The notes under the pieces: generated by a model
Told to the model about the DNA's origin: nothing
The model's input: only the letters and a program-made list of their open reading frames with translations
Database searches by the model: none
Source: Micromonospora kangleipakensis
GTDB lineage: Bacteria > Actinomycetota > Actinomycetes > Mycobacteriales > Micromonosporaceae
Assembly (NCBI RefSeq): GCF_004217615.1
Contig: NZ_SHLD01000001.1
Coordinates: 5,952,001-6,016,000, forward strand
DNA length: 64,000 nt
Direction of reading: 5' to 3'
Program-made: the position numbers and the translations under genes
In this document: positions 38,106 to 48,638 of the stretch, piece after piece
Layout of the letters: every line of letters begins with the position of its first letter
How positions within the stretch are numbered: position 1 is the stretch's first letter

Positions 38106-39035
38106 TCAGGCCGGACCGGCCAGGTGGGTGACGATCGCGTCGGCCAGGCGGTCGGGGGCGCCGTCGGCGTAGCCGATGAAGAGCGAGGGCTCGGTGAGCT
38201 CCAGCTCGACCAGGACGGGCGCCCCGTCCGGACCAGGGATGAGGTCCACCCGGGCGTAGAGCAGCTGCCCGGTGCCGCCGGGCACCGCGGCGAGGGCCTG
38301 CTCCGCGACCGCCAACTGCGCGGGGGCGGCCGTCCGGGCGCTGATCTCCTCGACCTTGTAGAGCCCCTCGACGCCCAGGTCCGGGCCGGTCAGCATGGGG
38401 CCCTTGCGGATCGCGTGGCTGAACCGGAGCCCGTCCGGACCGGCCAGGAAGAGCAGTGCCGTCTCGCCGGCCGTGTCGACCGCGTGCAGGTAGGGCTGCA
38501 CCATGGTCAGCCGGCCCGCGTCGGAGAGCCGCCGGACGTGCGCGACGGCCAGGGCGCGGTGCTCCGGGTCGGCCAGGTCGTACCGGCCGGTGTCCTGGCT
38601 GCCGGCGCTCACCGCGGGCTTGACGACGTACTCGCCGGACCGCGCGGCCACCCAGCCCTCCCCGGGCGCCACCCACGCGGTGGGCACGGTGGGCACGCCG
38701 GCGGCGGAGAGCTCGGCCAGGTAGCGCTTGTCGGTGTTCCAGCGGACCACCTCGGCCGAATTGGCCAGGGCCGGCACGGTCCGGGCCCAGGCGACGAACT
38801 CGTCGCGGCGCAGCGCGTAGTCCCAGGGCGAGCGGAGCACGGCCAGGTCGTACGCGGGCCAGTCGACGGCCGGGTCGTCCCAGACCACCGCCTCGGCGGC
38901 GATCCCCCGGGCGGCCAGCGGCGCGAGCACGAGCCGGTCGTCCGGGTCGAGATCCGACAGTTCGGTGCAGGTGACGAGAGCGACCCGGGGTTCCCCCCGG
39001 GCCGACTGGTGGTGATCGATCAATTTATCTGTCAA
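38106..39035 (-). CDS. ATP-grasp / RimK-like ligase
   Basis: This 309-residue protein has an N-terminal Rossmann-like domain (RVALVTCTELSDLDPDDRLVLAPL). The ATP-grasp core has Lys-bearing GEYVVKPAVSAGSQDTGRY and the metal-binding end LLYARVDLIPGPDGAPVLVELELTEPSLF. It resembles the glutathione-synthetase-like ATP-grasp proteins of actinobacteria; the substrates joined are unknown. The start is TTG 39035, overlapping the upstream stop (TTGA). Confidence 0.83.
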   Translation of the reverse strand: MTDKLIDHHQSARGEPRVALVTCTELSDLDPDDRLVLAPLAARGIAAEAVVWDDPAVDWPAYDLAVLRSPWDYALRRDEFVAWARTVPALANSAEVVRWNTDKRYLAELSAAGVPTVPTAWVAPGEGWVAARSGEYVVKPAVSAGSQDTGRYDLADPEHRALAVAHVRRLSDAGRLTMVQPYLHAVDTAGETALLFLAGPDGLRFSHAIRKGPMLTGPDLGVEGLYKVEEISARTAAPAQLAVAEQALAAVPGGTGQLLYARVDLIPGPDGAPVLVELELTEPSLFIGYADGAPDRLADAIVTHLAGPA

Positions 39036-39367
39036 CGGGCCATCGTGCGGCGTGCCATCGACCGCCAGAGGTCGTTGCTCGGACGCATCTGGTCCATCAG
39101 TTCACGCTCCCAGGCGTTCTCAACGGTGACTCCCGCCTTGGCGCAGGCCTGCCGCGCGACGTCGGTGCCGTCCGCGAACTGGTCGGCCCACGCCCCGTCC
39201 TCACCCACGAGGACGATCCGTGCACCGCGCTTGCCGACGTACTCGATGACCGCCTTCGCGCCGCCGTGCCCGGCGGCGAACGACTTGATGCCCGAAACCA
39301 GACCGTTGGGGGCCTGCTCGGGGGCGGCCTGCTGAGCCGTCAGCGTCGTATCGGAACCATCTGCCAT
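39032..39367 (-). CDS. Conserved actinobacterial hypothetical protein
   Basis: This 111-residue protein (start ATG 39367) has a disordered N-terminal 25 residues and a compact alpha/beta part (KAVIEYVGKRGARIVLVGEDGAWADQFADGTDVARQAC). The last 25 residues are basic and contain WEREL and DLWRSMARR. I do not recognise a characterised family. It overlaps the ATP-grasp gene by four bases, so the two probably act together or share expression. Confidence 0.72.
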   Translation of the reverse strand: MADGSDTTLTAQQAAPEQAPNGLVSGIKSFAAGHGGAKAVIEYVGKRGARIVLVGEDGAWADQFADGTDVARQACAKAGVTVENAWERELMDQMRPSNDLWRSMARRTMAR

Positions 39368-39627
39368 GACGCGAAGCCTAAGCAGACTTCCACCCACATG
39401 TGCGAGAAGCATGAACAATTTGTGATGCCAATTACCTACGGGTTTAAGGAAGACCACAGGTGATTCGCCCGGACATGTCCGGTAAGTCCGGGCGAATCGG
39501 GCGGGGCGGATAGTCACAGTCTGTCCGGCTTGAGCCCCCCGGACTCAGGGCGAAAAAAATTCTGATGAAATCTGCGACCTGCGTAAAGCCATCCACCCCG
39601 GTGACTGCCCGGAGTGGGTCGGACAGG

Positions 39628-40587
39628 TCAGATCAGCGCGTCGAGCGCGACGGCCGCGAAGAGGATCGTGAGGTACGTGGTCGACCAGTGGAACAGCCGC
39701 ATCGGCTTGACCGCCTCACCGCGGGCCGCCCGCCGGCAGAGCTTGTGCGCCTCGACCACGAAGATGCCGCCCACCACCAGCGCGGTGACCCCGTAGATCG
39801 GGCTCATCCCCAGCGGCCAGACGGCCAGCGAGGAGAGCAGGGTCAGCCAGGAGAAGATGATGATCTCGGCGTTGACCCGGCGCACCGAGGCCACCACCGG
39901 CAGCATCGGGATGCCGGCCCGGGCGTAGTCGGCCTTGTACTTGATGGCCAGCGCGTAGAAGTGCGGCATCTGCCAGAAGAAGACCACGGCGAACAGGCCC
40001 CACGCGGCGGGGGCCAGCGAGCCGGTGACCGCGGCCCAGCCGATCAGCACCGGCGCCGCCCCGCACGCCCCGCCCCAGAAGGTGTTGGCGGCGGTGGTCC
40101 GCTTCAGCCAGAGCGTGTAGACGAGGTCGTAGTAGGCGATCGCCGCCAGGGTCAGCCCGGCCGCCAGCCAGTTGGTGGCGGCGGCCATCAGGGCGACCGA
40201 GATCACCGCCAGCACCAGCCCGAAGACGAGCGCGTTGCGGGGCGCCACGGTGTGCGCCGGCAGCGGACGGCGCTTGGTGCGCCGCATCAGCTGGTCGATG
40301 TCCCGGTCGATGTAGCAGTTGAGGACGCTGGCCGCGCCGGCGGCGAGCGAGCCGCCGACCAGCACCACGGCGACCAGCCAGAGCGACGGCATGCCCCCGT
40401 CGGCGAGCATCATCGCCGGCACGGTGGTGACCAGCAGCAGCTCGACGATCCGCGGCTTGGTCAGCGCCACGTACGCCGACACCACCGCCCGGACGTCCCG
40501 CCGGCCGGTCGCCGACGCCTCCCCCACCGTGCGCACCGGCGGCTGCCCGGCAGAGTTGCTGACGGGGCGCTCGGTGATCATGCTCAC
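39628..40587 (-). CDS. ctaB: Protoheme IX farnesyltransferase
   Basis: This 319-residue polytopic prenyltransferase turns heme B into heme O, the step before CtaA. The Asp-rich motif is [12 protein letters not shown] with RTKRRPLPA following, and the second site region is [22 protein letters not shown]. There are about nine membrane segments. I chose GTG 40587, six bases after AAGGTGG; ATG 40581 is an alternative. It is divergent from tkt. Confidence 0.95.
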   Translation of the reverse strand: MSMITERPVSNSAGQPPVRTVGEASATGRRDVRAVVSAYVALTKPRIVELLLVTTVPAMMLADGGMPSLWLVAVVLVGGSLAAGAASVLNCYIDRDIDQLMRRTKRRPLPAHTVAPRNALVFGLVLAVISVALMAAATNWLAAGLTLAAIAYYDLVYTLWLKRTTAANTFWGGACGAAPVLIGWAAVTGSLAPAAWGLFAVVFFWQMPHFYALAIKYKADYARAGIPMLPVVASVRRVNAEIIIFSWLTLLSSLAVWPLGMSPIYGVTALVVGGIFVVEAHKLCRRAARGEAVKPMRLFHWSTTYLTILFAAVALDALI

Positions 40588-40855
40588 GGATTGCCACCTT
40601 CCGGCGTCGGCAGGGGGAGGTCGGGTCGGCCCGGACCCCGTCCCGGGGTCCACACACCGCCCCACACACTACGCGTCGTCGTTTTGGCTGCCCGGCGGAC
40701 CCGACAACGGTGCGGGTCGTCACAGTCGACGTTGAACGACCGATCCGGTCGGAGACGTACAGAACGGCATGCAGAGATCCCCGGGCGCATGTTTAGAACC
40801 GCTCGATAGGGTCATCAGTGAGGGTTCCGCCCATCTGCCGAGGAGCACAACCATC

Positions 40856-42994
40856 GTGGCTGCCAACCGACCCGAGCTTCCCGCTCTCAACTGGTCCGAC
40901 CTCGACCGCAGGGCCGTCGACACGGTCCGCGTGCTGGCCATGGACGCCGTGGAGAAATCCGGCAACGGCCACCCGGGCACGGCGATGAGCCTCGCCCCGG
41001 CGGCGTACCTGCTCTTCAACCGGGTCATCCGGCACAACCCGGCCGACCCGAACTGGGCCGGCCGCGACCGCTTCGTGCTCTCCGCCGGGCACTCCAGCCT
41101 GACCCTCTACATCCAGCTCTTCCTCTCCGGCTACCCGCTCGCCCTGGACGACCTCAAGGCCCTGCGGCAGTGGGGCTCGCTCACCCCGGGCCACCCGGAG
41201 CACGGGCACACCCCGGGCGTGGAGACCACCACCGGTCCGCTCGGTCAGGGCCTGGGCAACGCGGTCGGCATGGCGATGGCGGCCCGTCGGGAGCGCGGCC
41301 TCCTCGACCCGGAGTCGGAGCGCGGCGAGTCGGTCTTCGACCACGACATCTGGTGCATCGTCTCGGACGGTGACATCGAGGAGGGCATCTCCCACGAGGT
41401 CAGCTCGCTCGCCGGCCACCAGCAGCTCGGCAACCTCACGGTGATCTACGACGACAACGAGATCTCCATCGAGGACGACACCCGGATCGCCAAGAGCGAG
41501 GACGTCGCGGCCCGCTACGAGGCGTACGGCTGGCACGTGCAGACCGTCGACTGGCGCCGCGGCGACGCCGACCAGGGCGACTACCACGAGGACGTCGAGG
41601 CGCTGTACCGGGCGCTGCTGGCGGCGAAGGCCGAGACCGGCCGCCCCTCCTTCATCGCGCTGCGCACCATCATCGGCTGGCCCGCGCCGAACAAGAAGAA
41701 CACCGGCAAGATCCACGGCTCGGCGCTCGGCGCCGAGGAGGTGAAGGCCACCAAGGAGATCCTCGGCTTCGACCCGCAGAAGACCTTCGAGGTCCACGAG
41801 GACGTTCTCGAGCACGCCCGCGGGGTGCTGGAGCGCGGCGCGGCAGCCCAGCAGGCGTGGACCACGGCCTTCGACGCGTGGGCCGCGGCCAACCCGGAGC
41901 GCAAGGCGCTCTACGACCGGATGGCCGGCCGGGTGCTGCCGCAGGGCTGGACGGACGCGCTGCCGACCTTCCCCGCCGACGCCAAGGGCGTGGCCACCCG
42001 GGCCGCCTCCGGCAAGGTGCTGGAGGCGCTCGCGCCGGTGCTGCCGGAGCTCTGGGGCGGCTCGGCCGACCTGGCGGAGAGCAACAACACCACGATGAAG
42101 GGCGAGCCGTCCTTCATCCCGGCGGTGCACGCGACCAAGGACTTCCCGGGCGACGAGTACGGCCGCACCCTGCACTTCGGCATCCGTGAGCACGCCATGG
42201 GCGCGATCCTCAACGGCATCGCCCTGCACGGCGGCACCCGCCCGTACGGCGGCACGTTCCTGGTGTTCAGCGACTACATGCGCCCGTCCGTCCGGCTCGC
42301 CGCGCTGATGAAGCTGCCGGTGACCTACGTCTGGACGCACGACTCGATCGGCCTCGGTGAGGACGGCCCCACCCACCAGCCGGTGGAGCATCTGACCGCG
42401 CTGCGGGCCATCCCCGGCCTGGACGTGGTCCGCCCGGCCGACGCCAACGAGACCGCGTGGGCGTGGCGGCAGGCCCTGGAGCACACCGACCGGCCGACCG
42501 CGCTGGCGCTCAGCCGGCAGCCGCTGCCGACCCTGGACCGGGAGCGGCTGGGCGGCGCCGAGGGCGCCGCCAAGGGCGGCTACGTGCTGGCCGAGGCGTC
42601 CACCGGCATGCCGCAGGTGATCATCGTCGGCACCGGTTCCGAGGTGCAGCTCTGCCTCACCGCCCGGGAGCGGCTGGAGGCCGACGGCACCCCCACCCGG
42701 GTGGTCTCCATGCCCTGCCAGGAGTGGTTCTTCGAGCAGGACGAGGCCTACCGGGAGTCGGTCCTGCCACGCGGGGTAAAGGCACGGGTGAGCGTGGAGG
42801 CGGGCATCGCCATGTCGTGGCGCGGAATCGTCGGCGACAGCGGCGAGAGCGTGAGCCTGGAGCACTACGGGGCGAGCGCGCCGCACACCGTGCTCTTCGA
42901 GCAGTTCGGGTTCACCCCCGACCGGATCGTGGCGGCCGCGCACGCGGCGCTGACCCGGGTGGGCGAGATCACCGGTTACACGACCGGCAACTGA
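40856..42994 (+). CDS. tkt: Transketolase
   Basis: This 712-residue thiamine-diphosphate enzyme moves two-carbon units between pentose and hexose phosphates. Landmarks are SGNGHPGTAMSLAPAAY, GPLGQGLGNAVGMA, the cofactor motif GDGDIEEGISHE in SDGDIEEG form, and the pyrimidine-domain glutamate in IREHAMGAILNG. The start GTG 40856 follows AGGAG by 11 bases. It begins a six-gene plus-strand run of pentose-phosphate genes. Confidence 0.97.
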   Translation: MAANRPELPALNWSDLDRRAVDTVRVLAMDAVEKSGNGHPGTAMSLAPAAYLLFNRVIRHNPADPNWAGRDRFVLSAGHSSLTLYIQLFLSGYPLALDDLKALRQWGSLTPGHPEHGHTPGVETTTGPLGQGLGNAVGMAMAARRERGLLDPESERGESVFDHDIWCIVSDGDIEEGISHEVSSLAGHQQLGNLTVIYDDNEISIEDDTRIAKSEDVAARYEAYGWHVQTVDWRRGDADQGDYHEDVEALYRALLAAKAETGRPSFIALRTIIGWPAPNKKNTGKIHGSALGAEEVKATKEILGFDPQKTFEVHEDVLEHARGVLERGAAAQQAWTTAFDAWAAANPERKALYDRMAGRVLPQGWTDALPTFPADAKGVATRAASGKVLEALAPVLPELWGGSADLAESNNTTMKGEPSFIPAVHATKDFPGDEYGRTLHFGIREHAMGAILNGIALHGGTRPYGGTFLVFSDYMRPSVRLAALMKLPVTYVWTHDSIGLGEDGPTHQPVEHLTALRAIPGLDVVRPADANETAWAWRQALEHTDRPTALALSRQPLPTLDRERLGGAEGAAKGGYVLAEASTGMPQVIIVGTGSEVQLCLTARERLEADGTPTRVVSMPCQEWFFEQDEAYRESVLPRGVKARVSVEAGIAMSWRGIVGDSGESVSLEHYGASAPHTVLFEQFGFTPDRIVAAAHAALTRVGEITGYTTGN

Positions 42995-43009
42995 GGGAGC
43001 GTGGGGGAC

Positions 43010-44188
43010 ATGACGGACAGGCTGGGTGAGCTCAGCGCCGCGGGTGTGGCGATCTGGCTCGACGATCTTTCGAGGACCCGACTCAGCTCCGGCGGGCTGG
43101 ACCAGCTGCGCCGGGAGAAGCACCTGGTCGGGGTCACGTCCAACCCGACCATCTTCGCGAAGGCGCTGAGCGACGCGGACGAGTACAACTGGCAGCTGAA
43201 GGACCTCGCCATCCGTGGGGTGGACTTCGAGGAGTCCGTCCGCATGATCACCACGTACGACGTGCGGTGGGCCTGCGACGTGATGCGGCCGGCGTACGAC
43301 GCGAGCGCCGGGGTGGACGGCCGGGTCTCCATCGAGGTGGACCCGCGGCTGGCCCACGAGACGGAGAAGACCGTCGCCGAGGCCGGGGCGCTGTGGTGGC
43401 TGATCGACCGGCCCAACCTCTTCATCAAGATCCCGGCCACCAAGGCGGGCCTGCCGGCGATCACCGCGACCCTCGCCCAGGGGATCAGCGTCAACGTGAC
43501 GCTGATCTTCGGGCTGGACCGCTACTCCGAGGTGATGGAGGCGTTCCTCGCCGGCCTGGAGCAGGCGAAGGCGAACGGTCACGACCTGTCCAAGATCGGC
43601 TCGGTCGCCTCGTTCTTCGTCTCCCGGGTCGACACCGAGGTGGACAAGCGGCTGGAGAAGATCGGCTCGGACCAGGCCAAGGCGCTGCGCGGCAAGGCCG
43701 CGATCGCCAACGCCAAGCTGGCGTACGAGCGCTACGGCAAGGTCTTCGGCTCCGACCGGTGGCAGGCCCTGGCCGACGCCGGCGCCCACCCGCAGCGCCC
43801 GCTGTGGGCCTCCACCTCCACCAAGAACCCGGACTACCGGGACGTCATCTACGTCGAGGAGCTGATCGCCCCCGGCACGGTCAACACCATGCCGGAGTCG
43901 GTCATCCACGCGTTCGCCGACCACGGGGAGACCCGCGGCGACACCATCACCGGCTCGTACGACGAGGCCCGCAAGGTCTTCGCCGACCTCGAGGCGGTCG
44001 GCGTGGACATGTCCGACGTGATCGCCACGCTGGAGCGCGAGGGCGTGGAGAAGTTCGAGGCGAGCTGGCTGGAGCTGCTCGACGGCGTGAAGAAGTCGCT
44101 GGCCGAGGCGGCGAAGGGCGCCGGCAAGCCGGGCCAGGCCGCCAAGGGCAGCGCCCGGGCCGCCGAGCAGGCCGGGGGCAACGCGTGA
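43010..44188 (+). CDS. tal: Transaldolase
   Basis: This 392-residue transaldolase of the long actinobacterial type uses a Schiff-base Lys in [15 protein letters not shown]. Other landmarks are [13 protein letters not shown] and [15 protein letters not shown]. The last 30 residues are Ala/Gly/Lys-rich and disordered. It begins 15 bases after tkt; ATG 43010 is preferred because GTG 43001 lies too close to the AGGGAG site. Confidence 0.96.
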   Translation: MTDRLGELSAAGVAIWLDDLSRTRLSSGGLDQLRREKHLVGVTSNPTIFAKALSDADEYNWQLKDLAIRGVDFEESVRMITTYDVRWACDVMRPAYDASAGVDGRVSIEVDPRLAHETEKTVAEAGALWWLIDRPNLFIKIPATKAGLPAITATLAQGISVNVTLIFGLDRYSEVMEAFLAGLEQAKANGHDLSKIGSVASFFVSRVDTEVDKRLEKIGSDQAKALRGKAAIANAKLAYERYGKVFGSDRWQALADAGAHPQRPLWASTSTKNPDYRDVIYVEELIAPGTVNTMPESVIHAFADHGETRGDTITGSYDEARKVFADLEAVGVDMSDVIATLEREGVEKFEASWLELLDGVKKSLAEAAKGAGKPGQAAKGSARAAEQAGGNA

Positions 44189-44261
44189 CGAACGGCGCCG
44201 GATGCGCCCCGGGCCGGCCCGGGGCGCTCCACGCCGTCGCCGTACCCGACGGGGTGACGAC

Positions 44262-45911
44262 GTGAGCGACCTGCTGGCCGGCCCGGCGGACGCGGCCGCC
44301 GGGCTGGCCGTGTACGGCGCGGACACGGTCGACCGGTCCGCGCCCGCCTCGGCGCGCGACGCCCTGGTGACCCGGGGCGTGCCCGCCGCGCTGGCCGCGA
44401 AGGACCCGACGCTGTGGGGTCCGGAGGCCGAGGCGACGGCGAAGGCCCGCCTCGGCTGGCTGGACACCCACCGGCGCAGCCGGGAACTCCTCCCTCAGCT
44501 CGCCGAGCTGACCACCGAGCTGGAGGACCTCGACCACGTGGTGCTCGCCGGGATGGGCGGCTCGTCGCTCGCCCCCGAGGTGATCGCCCGGACCCTGGGC
44601 CGGCCGCTGACCGTGCTGGACACCACCGACCCGGGTCAGGTCCGGGCGGCGCTGGCCGACCGGCTGGAGCGGACCGTCGTGGTGATCTCCAGCAAGTCGG
44701 GCTTGACGGTGGAGACCGACAGCCACCGGCGCGCCTACTGGCAGGCCTTCCTCGACACCGGCATGACCGAGGCGGAGGCCGCCCGGCACTTCGTGGTGGT
44801 CACCGACCCGGGCTCGCCGCTGGCGGTGACCGCCGCCGCGATGGGCGTGGTCACCATCTTCGCCGACCCCGAGGTGGGCGGCCGGTACTCCGCGCTCACC
44901 GCGTTCGGGCTGGTCCCGTCCGCGCTGGCCGGGGCCGAGGTGACGGAGCTGCTCGACGAGGCCGAGGCGCTGAGCGGGTCGCTGGGCCGGGACCGGGACA
45001 ACCCGGGCCTGGCGCTGGGGGTGGCCCTGGCCGCGGCCGCCACCACCGGCCGCGACAAGGTCGCCCTGGTCGGCGACGGCACCGGCATCGACGGGCTGGG
45101 GTACTGGGCGGAGCAGCTGCTCGCCGAGTCGACCGGCAAGGCCGGGGTCGGCATCCTGCCGGTGGTGGTGGAGTCCCCGCAGGCGCCCGGCGCCGCCGGC
45201 CCCGACGTGCTGACCGTGTCCTACGGCGGGGCGCTGACCGCCGGCGACGTGCCCGGCGGTGGCGGCAGCCCCGACGTGGCGGTCAACGGCCCGCTCGGCG
45301 CGCATTTCCTGACCTGGGAGTACGCCACCGCGATCGCCGGGGTGGTGCTCGGGGTCGACCCGTTCGACCAGCCGAACGTCAGCGAGAGCAAGGAGAACAC
45401 CACCCGGATCCTCGCCTCCGGTCCACCGGCGGAGACGCCGTCGTTCGTCGAGGGCGCCATCGAGGTGTACGCACCGCCGGCCGCCCCGGGCGACCTGGCC
45501 GGCGTGCTGCGGTGGCTGCTCGACGGGCTGGGCGACGACGGGTACCTGGCGGTGCTGGCGTACCTCGACCGGCAGGCCGACGCGGCGGTGGCCGGGCTGC
45601 GCCCGCTGCTGGCGGAGGCGGCCGGCCGGCCGGTGACCTTCGGGTGGGGACCGCGCTTCCTGCACTCGACCGGGCAGTACCACAAGGGCGGACCGCAGGT
45701 CGGCAGCTTCCTCCAGGTGACCGGCGCGGTCACCGAGGACCTGCCGGTCCCGGGACGCCCGTACACCTTTGGGGAGCTTCAGGCGGCGCAGGCCGCCGGC
45801 GACCGGCAGGCCCTGGCCGGCCGGGAGCGACCGGTGCTGCGACTGCACCTGACCGAGCGGGCGGCGGGCGTCGCCCAGCTGCTGGATGCGGCCGGACGGA
45901 CACGGACGTGA
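44262..45911 (+). CDS. pgi: Glucose-6-phosphate isomerase
   Basis: This 549-residue isomerase links glucose-6-phosphate and fructose-6-phosphate. SIS-type phosphate motifs are [13 protein letters not shown] and [28 protein letters not shown] is the family signature; and [14 protein letters not shown] contains the late His/Lys region. It resembles the actinobacterial branch that accompanies tal, sometimes called a tal-linked or bifunctional relative, but here it is free-standing. The start is GTG 44262. Its stop overlaps an in-frame GTG of zwf. Confidence 0.93.
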   Translation: MSDLLAGPADAAAGLAVYGADTVDRSAPASARDALVTRGVPAALAAKDPTLWGPEAEATAKARLGWLDTHRRSRELLPQLAELTTELEDLDHVVLAGMGGSSLAPEVIARTLGRPLTVLDTTDPGQVRAALADRLERTVVVISSKSGLTVETDSHRRAYWQAFLDTGMTEAEAARHFVVVTDPGSPLAVTAAAMGVVTIFADPEVGGRYSALTAFGLVPSALAGAEVTELLDEAEALSGSLGRDRDNPGLALGVALAAAATTGRDKVALVGDGTGIDGLGYWAEQLLAESTGKAGVGILPVVVESPQAPGAAGPDVLTVSYGGALTAGDVPGGGGSPDVAVNGPLGAHFLTWEYATAIAGVVLGVDPFDQPNVSESKENTTRILASGPPAETPSFVEGAIEVYAPPAAPGDLAGVLRWLLDGLGDDGYLAVLAYLDRQADAAVAGLRPLLAEAAGRPVTFGWGPRFLHSTGQYHKGGPQVGSFLQVTGAVTEDLPVPGRPYTFGELQAAQAAGDRQALAGRERPVLRLHLTERAAGVAQLLDAAGRTRT

Positions 45912-45949
45912 CGATGAATGACGTGAACCAGGCGGAGCGAGGAGGCGGC

Positions 45950-47464
45950 GTGAACCCGCTGCGCGACGCACAGGACCGGCGGCTGCCGCGGATCCCGGAG
46001 CCGTGCGCTCTGGTGATCTTCGGGGTGACCGGGGACCTGGCCCGCAAGAAGCTGTTGCCGGCGGTCTACGACCTGGCCAACCGGGGCCTGCTGCCACCCG
46101 GTTTCGTGGTCCTGGGCTTCGCCCGGCGCGACTGGGGCGACGGCGACTTCGAGTCGCTGGCCCACGAGGCGGCGAAGAAGCACGCCCGGACCCCGTGGCG
46201 GGAGGAGGTGTGGGCGCGGCTCGCCGGCAACATCAAGTTCGTCGGCGGCTCGTTCGACGACGACGCCGCGTTCGACCACCTCGCCGCGACCCTGGACGAG
46301 CTGCGCGACACCCACGGCATCCCGGGCAACGCCGCCTTCTACTTCTCCATCCCCCCGGCGGCCTTCCCGGTGGTGCTCAAGCAACTGGCCCGCACCGGCA
46401 TGGCGGACAACGCCAAGTCCGGCGGCTGGCGGCGGGTGGTGGTGGAGAAGCCGTTCGGCAACGACCTGCCCTCGGCGAAGGCGCTGAACGACCTGGTCGA
46501 CGACGTCTTCACCCGCCAGGACGTCTTCCGGATCGATCACTACCTGGGCAAGGAGACGGTCCAGAACATCCTCGCCCTGCGGTTCGCGAACAACCTGTTC
46601 GAGCCGCTGTGGAACTCCAAGTACGTCGACTCGGTGCAGATCACCATGGCCGAGGACGTCGGCATCGGCACCCGCGCCGGCTTCTACGACACCGTCGGCA
46701 CCGCCCGCGACGTGCTCCAGAACCACCTGCTACAGCTCCTCGCCCTGGTGGCGATGGAGGAGCCGACCAGCTTCGACGCCGACGAGATCCGGACCGAGAA
46801 GCTCAAGGTGCTCAAGGCGATCACCGTGCCGAAGGACGCCGCCCGGGACACCGTCCGCGGGCAGTACCTGCCCGGCTGGGTCGGCGGCGAGCGCGCGGTG
46901 GGCTACCTGGAGGAGGAGGGCGTGCCGGCGGACTCCACCACGGAGACCTACGTGGCCGTCCGGCTCGGCATCCAGAACCGCCGCTGGGCGGAGGTGCCCT
47001 TCTACATCCGGGCCGGCAAGCGGCTGCCCCGGCGGGTCACCGAGGTGGCCATCATGTTCAAGAAGGCACCGCACCTGCCGTTCAACGCGACGGACATGGA
47101 GTCGCTCGGCCCCAACCAGCTCGTCATCCGGGTCCAGCCGGACGAGGGCGTGGTGTTGAAGTTCGGCTCCAAGGTGCCCGGCACCACCATGGAGGTCCGC
47201 GACATCGCGATGGACTTCCAGTACGGCGAGGCGTTCACCGAGTCCAGCCCCGAGGCGTACGAGCGGCTGGTGCTGGACGTGCTGATCGGCGACCGGACCC
47301 TCTTCCCGGACGCCGCCGAGGTCGAGCAGAGCTGGCAGGCGGTGGACCCGCTGGAGCACGCCTGGGCGGGCACGAAGCCGGAGCCGTACCGGGCCGGCGA
47401 GTGGGGCCCGCGGGCGGCCGACGAGATGCTGGCCCGCGAGGGCCGGGCCTGGCGGCGGGCGTGA
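45950..47464 (+). CDS. zwf: Glucose-6-phosphate 1-dehydrogenase
   Basis: This NADP-dependent enzyme begins the oxidative pentose-phosphate branch. It has the nucleotide motif [15 protein letters not shown], the active-site [13 protein letters not shown] and [10 protein letters not shown]. Start choice: GTG 45950 has AGGAGG four bases upstream and gives 504 residues with a normal [17 protein letters not shown] opening. GTG 45908 (overlapping the pgi stop) and ATG 45914 are in-frame alternatives. Confidence 0.96.
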   Translation: MNPLRDAQDRRLPRIPEPCALVIFGVTGDLARKKLLPAVYDLANRGLLPPGFVVLGFARRDWGDGDFESLAHEAAKKHARTPWREEVWARLAGNIKFVGGSFDDDAAFDHLAATLDELRDTHGIPGNAAFYFSIPPAAFPVVLKQLARTGMADNAKSGGWRRVVVEKPFGNDLPSAKALNDLVDDVFTRQDVFRIDHYLGKETVQNILALRFANNLFEPLWNSKYVDSVQITMAEDVGIGTRAGFYDTVGTARDVLQNHLLQLLALVAMEEPTSFDADEIRTEKLKVLKAITVPKDAARDTVRGQYLPGWVGGERAVGYLEEEGVPADSTTETYVAVRLGIQNRRWAEVPFYIRAGKRLPRRVTEVAIMFKKAPHLPFNATDMESLGPNQLVIRVQPDEGVVLKFGSKVPGTTMEVRDIAMDFQYGEAFTESSPEAYERLVLDVLIGDRTLFPDAAEVEQSWQAVDPLEHAWAGTKPEPYRAGEWGPRAADEMLAREGRAWRRA

Positions 47465-47495
47465 GCGGGCACAGCGAGGGAACCAGGAGGCTCCA

Positions 47496-48512
47496 TTGAT
47501 CGGGCTGTGGGACACCACCGGCAACGAGGTGGTCAAGGCGCTCGCCGCCGAGCGGCGCAGCGCCGGCGGGGTGGCCAGCGGCATGGCGCTCACCCTGGTC
47601 GTGGTGGTGGACGAGAAGCGGGTCCGCGAGGCGGAGGCGGCGGCGACGATAGCCGCCGCCGCCCACCCCTGCCGGATCGTGGTGGTGGTCCGCTCGGACG
47701 TCGAGCGGGACCGCAACCGGCTGGACGCGGAGATCGTCGTCGGCGGCCGGCTGGGCCCGTGCGAGGCGGTGGTGACCCGGATGTACGGCCGGCTCGCCCT
47801 GCACGCCGAGTCGGTGGTGATGCCGCTGCTGGTGCCCGACGTGCCGGTGGTCACCTGGTGGCACGGCGAACCGCCGGCCGAGATCGCCACCGACTTCCTC
47901 GGCGTGGTCGCGGACCGGCGGATCACCGACGCCGCGCAGGCCGTCGACCCGATCGAGGCGATCCGGCAGCGGGCCCGGGACTACGCCCCTGGCGACACCG
48001 ACCTGGCCTGGACCCGGATCACCCCCTGGCGCACCCTGGTCGCCGGGGCGTTCGACACCACCCAGGCCCGGGTCACCGAGGCGACGGTCGTCGCGCCCCG
48101 GTCGGACCCGACGGCGGCGCTGATGCGCGGCTGGCTGGCCGCCCGGCTCGGCATCAACCCGGTGTGGGAGCACACCGAGGGGTATCCCCGGATGCGGGAG
48201 GTGCAGCTGCGCTGCGCCAACGGCGACGAGCTGACCCTCACCCGGGAGGACAGCATCGCCACCTTCCGGCGTTCCGGGCAGGACGACCAGACCCTGCCGC
48301 TGGTCCGCCGGCCGCTCGGCGACGAGCTGGCCGAGGAGCTGCGCCGGCTCGACGCCGACCAGATCTACGCCGAGGCGCTCGGCGCCACGGCCGACCTCAC
48401 CGGCCTGGACCAGCGGCCCGCCCACCGGGTGCACGTGTGGAAGGATCCGGCGACCGCCCAGCGGGCCGAGGCCGGGGTCACCGCGCACGCCGGTACGAGC
48501 GCGGACCACTGA
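47496..48512 (+). CDS. opcA: OpcA, G6PDH assembly/activator protein
   Basis: This 338-residue OpcA normally binds and activates Zwf. It has the typical sequences IGLWDTTGNEVVKALAAERR at the N terminus and VPVVTWWHGEPP in the middle. It starts at TTG 47496, six bases after AGGAGG, and lies 31 bases after zwf. Gene order zwf-opcA-pgl is conserved in actinobacteria. Confidence 0.94.
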   Translation: MIGLWDTTGNEVVKALAAERRSAGGVASGMALTLVVVVDEKRVREAEAAATIAAAAHPCRIVVVVRSDVERDRNRLDAEIVVGGRLGPCEAVVTRMYGRLALHAESVVMPLLVPDVPVVTWWHGEPPAEIATDFLGVVADRRITDAAQAVDPIEAIRQRARDYAPGDTDLAWTRITPWRTLVAGAFDTTQARVTEATVVAPRSDPTAALMRGWLAARLGINPVWEHTEGYPRMREVQLRCANGDELTLTREDSIATFRRSGQDDQTLPLVRRPLGDELAEELRRLDADQIYAEALGATADLTGLDQRPAHRVHVWKDPATAQRAEAGVTAHAGTSADH

Positions 48513-48603
48513 GCGGGCGGGCCGCGACGGTCGCGGTCGGCCGGCACGGGCGCCTGCCCGGCGGTCGCAGACGGGGACCGCTGGTCGGTCGGAGAGCACA
48601 GGT

Positions 48604-48619
48604 GACCGCGTACGCGGTC
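48604..48619. promoter_or_regulatory. Perfect 16-bp palindrome upstream of pgl
   Basis: GACCGCGTACGCGGTC reads the same on both strands and lies 19 bases before the pgl ATG, inside the 126-base gap after opcA. It could be an operator or an RNA hairpin affecting pgl translation; no regulator is identified. Confidence 0.4.
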
Positions 48620-48638
48620 GGAACGCGAGGCACGACGA

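Noticed and set aside
40793..44467. 1,224-codon antisense frame across tkt and tal
   Set aside because: It runs opposite two complete enzymes with all motifs; its composition is that of a shadow frame.
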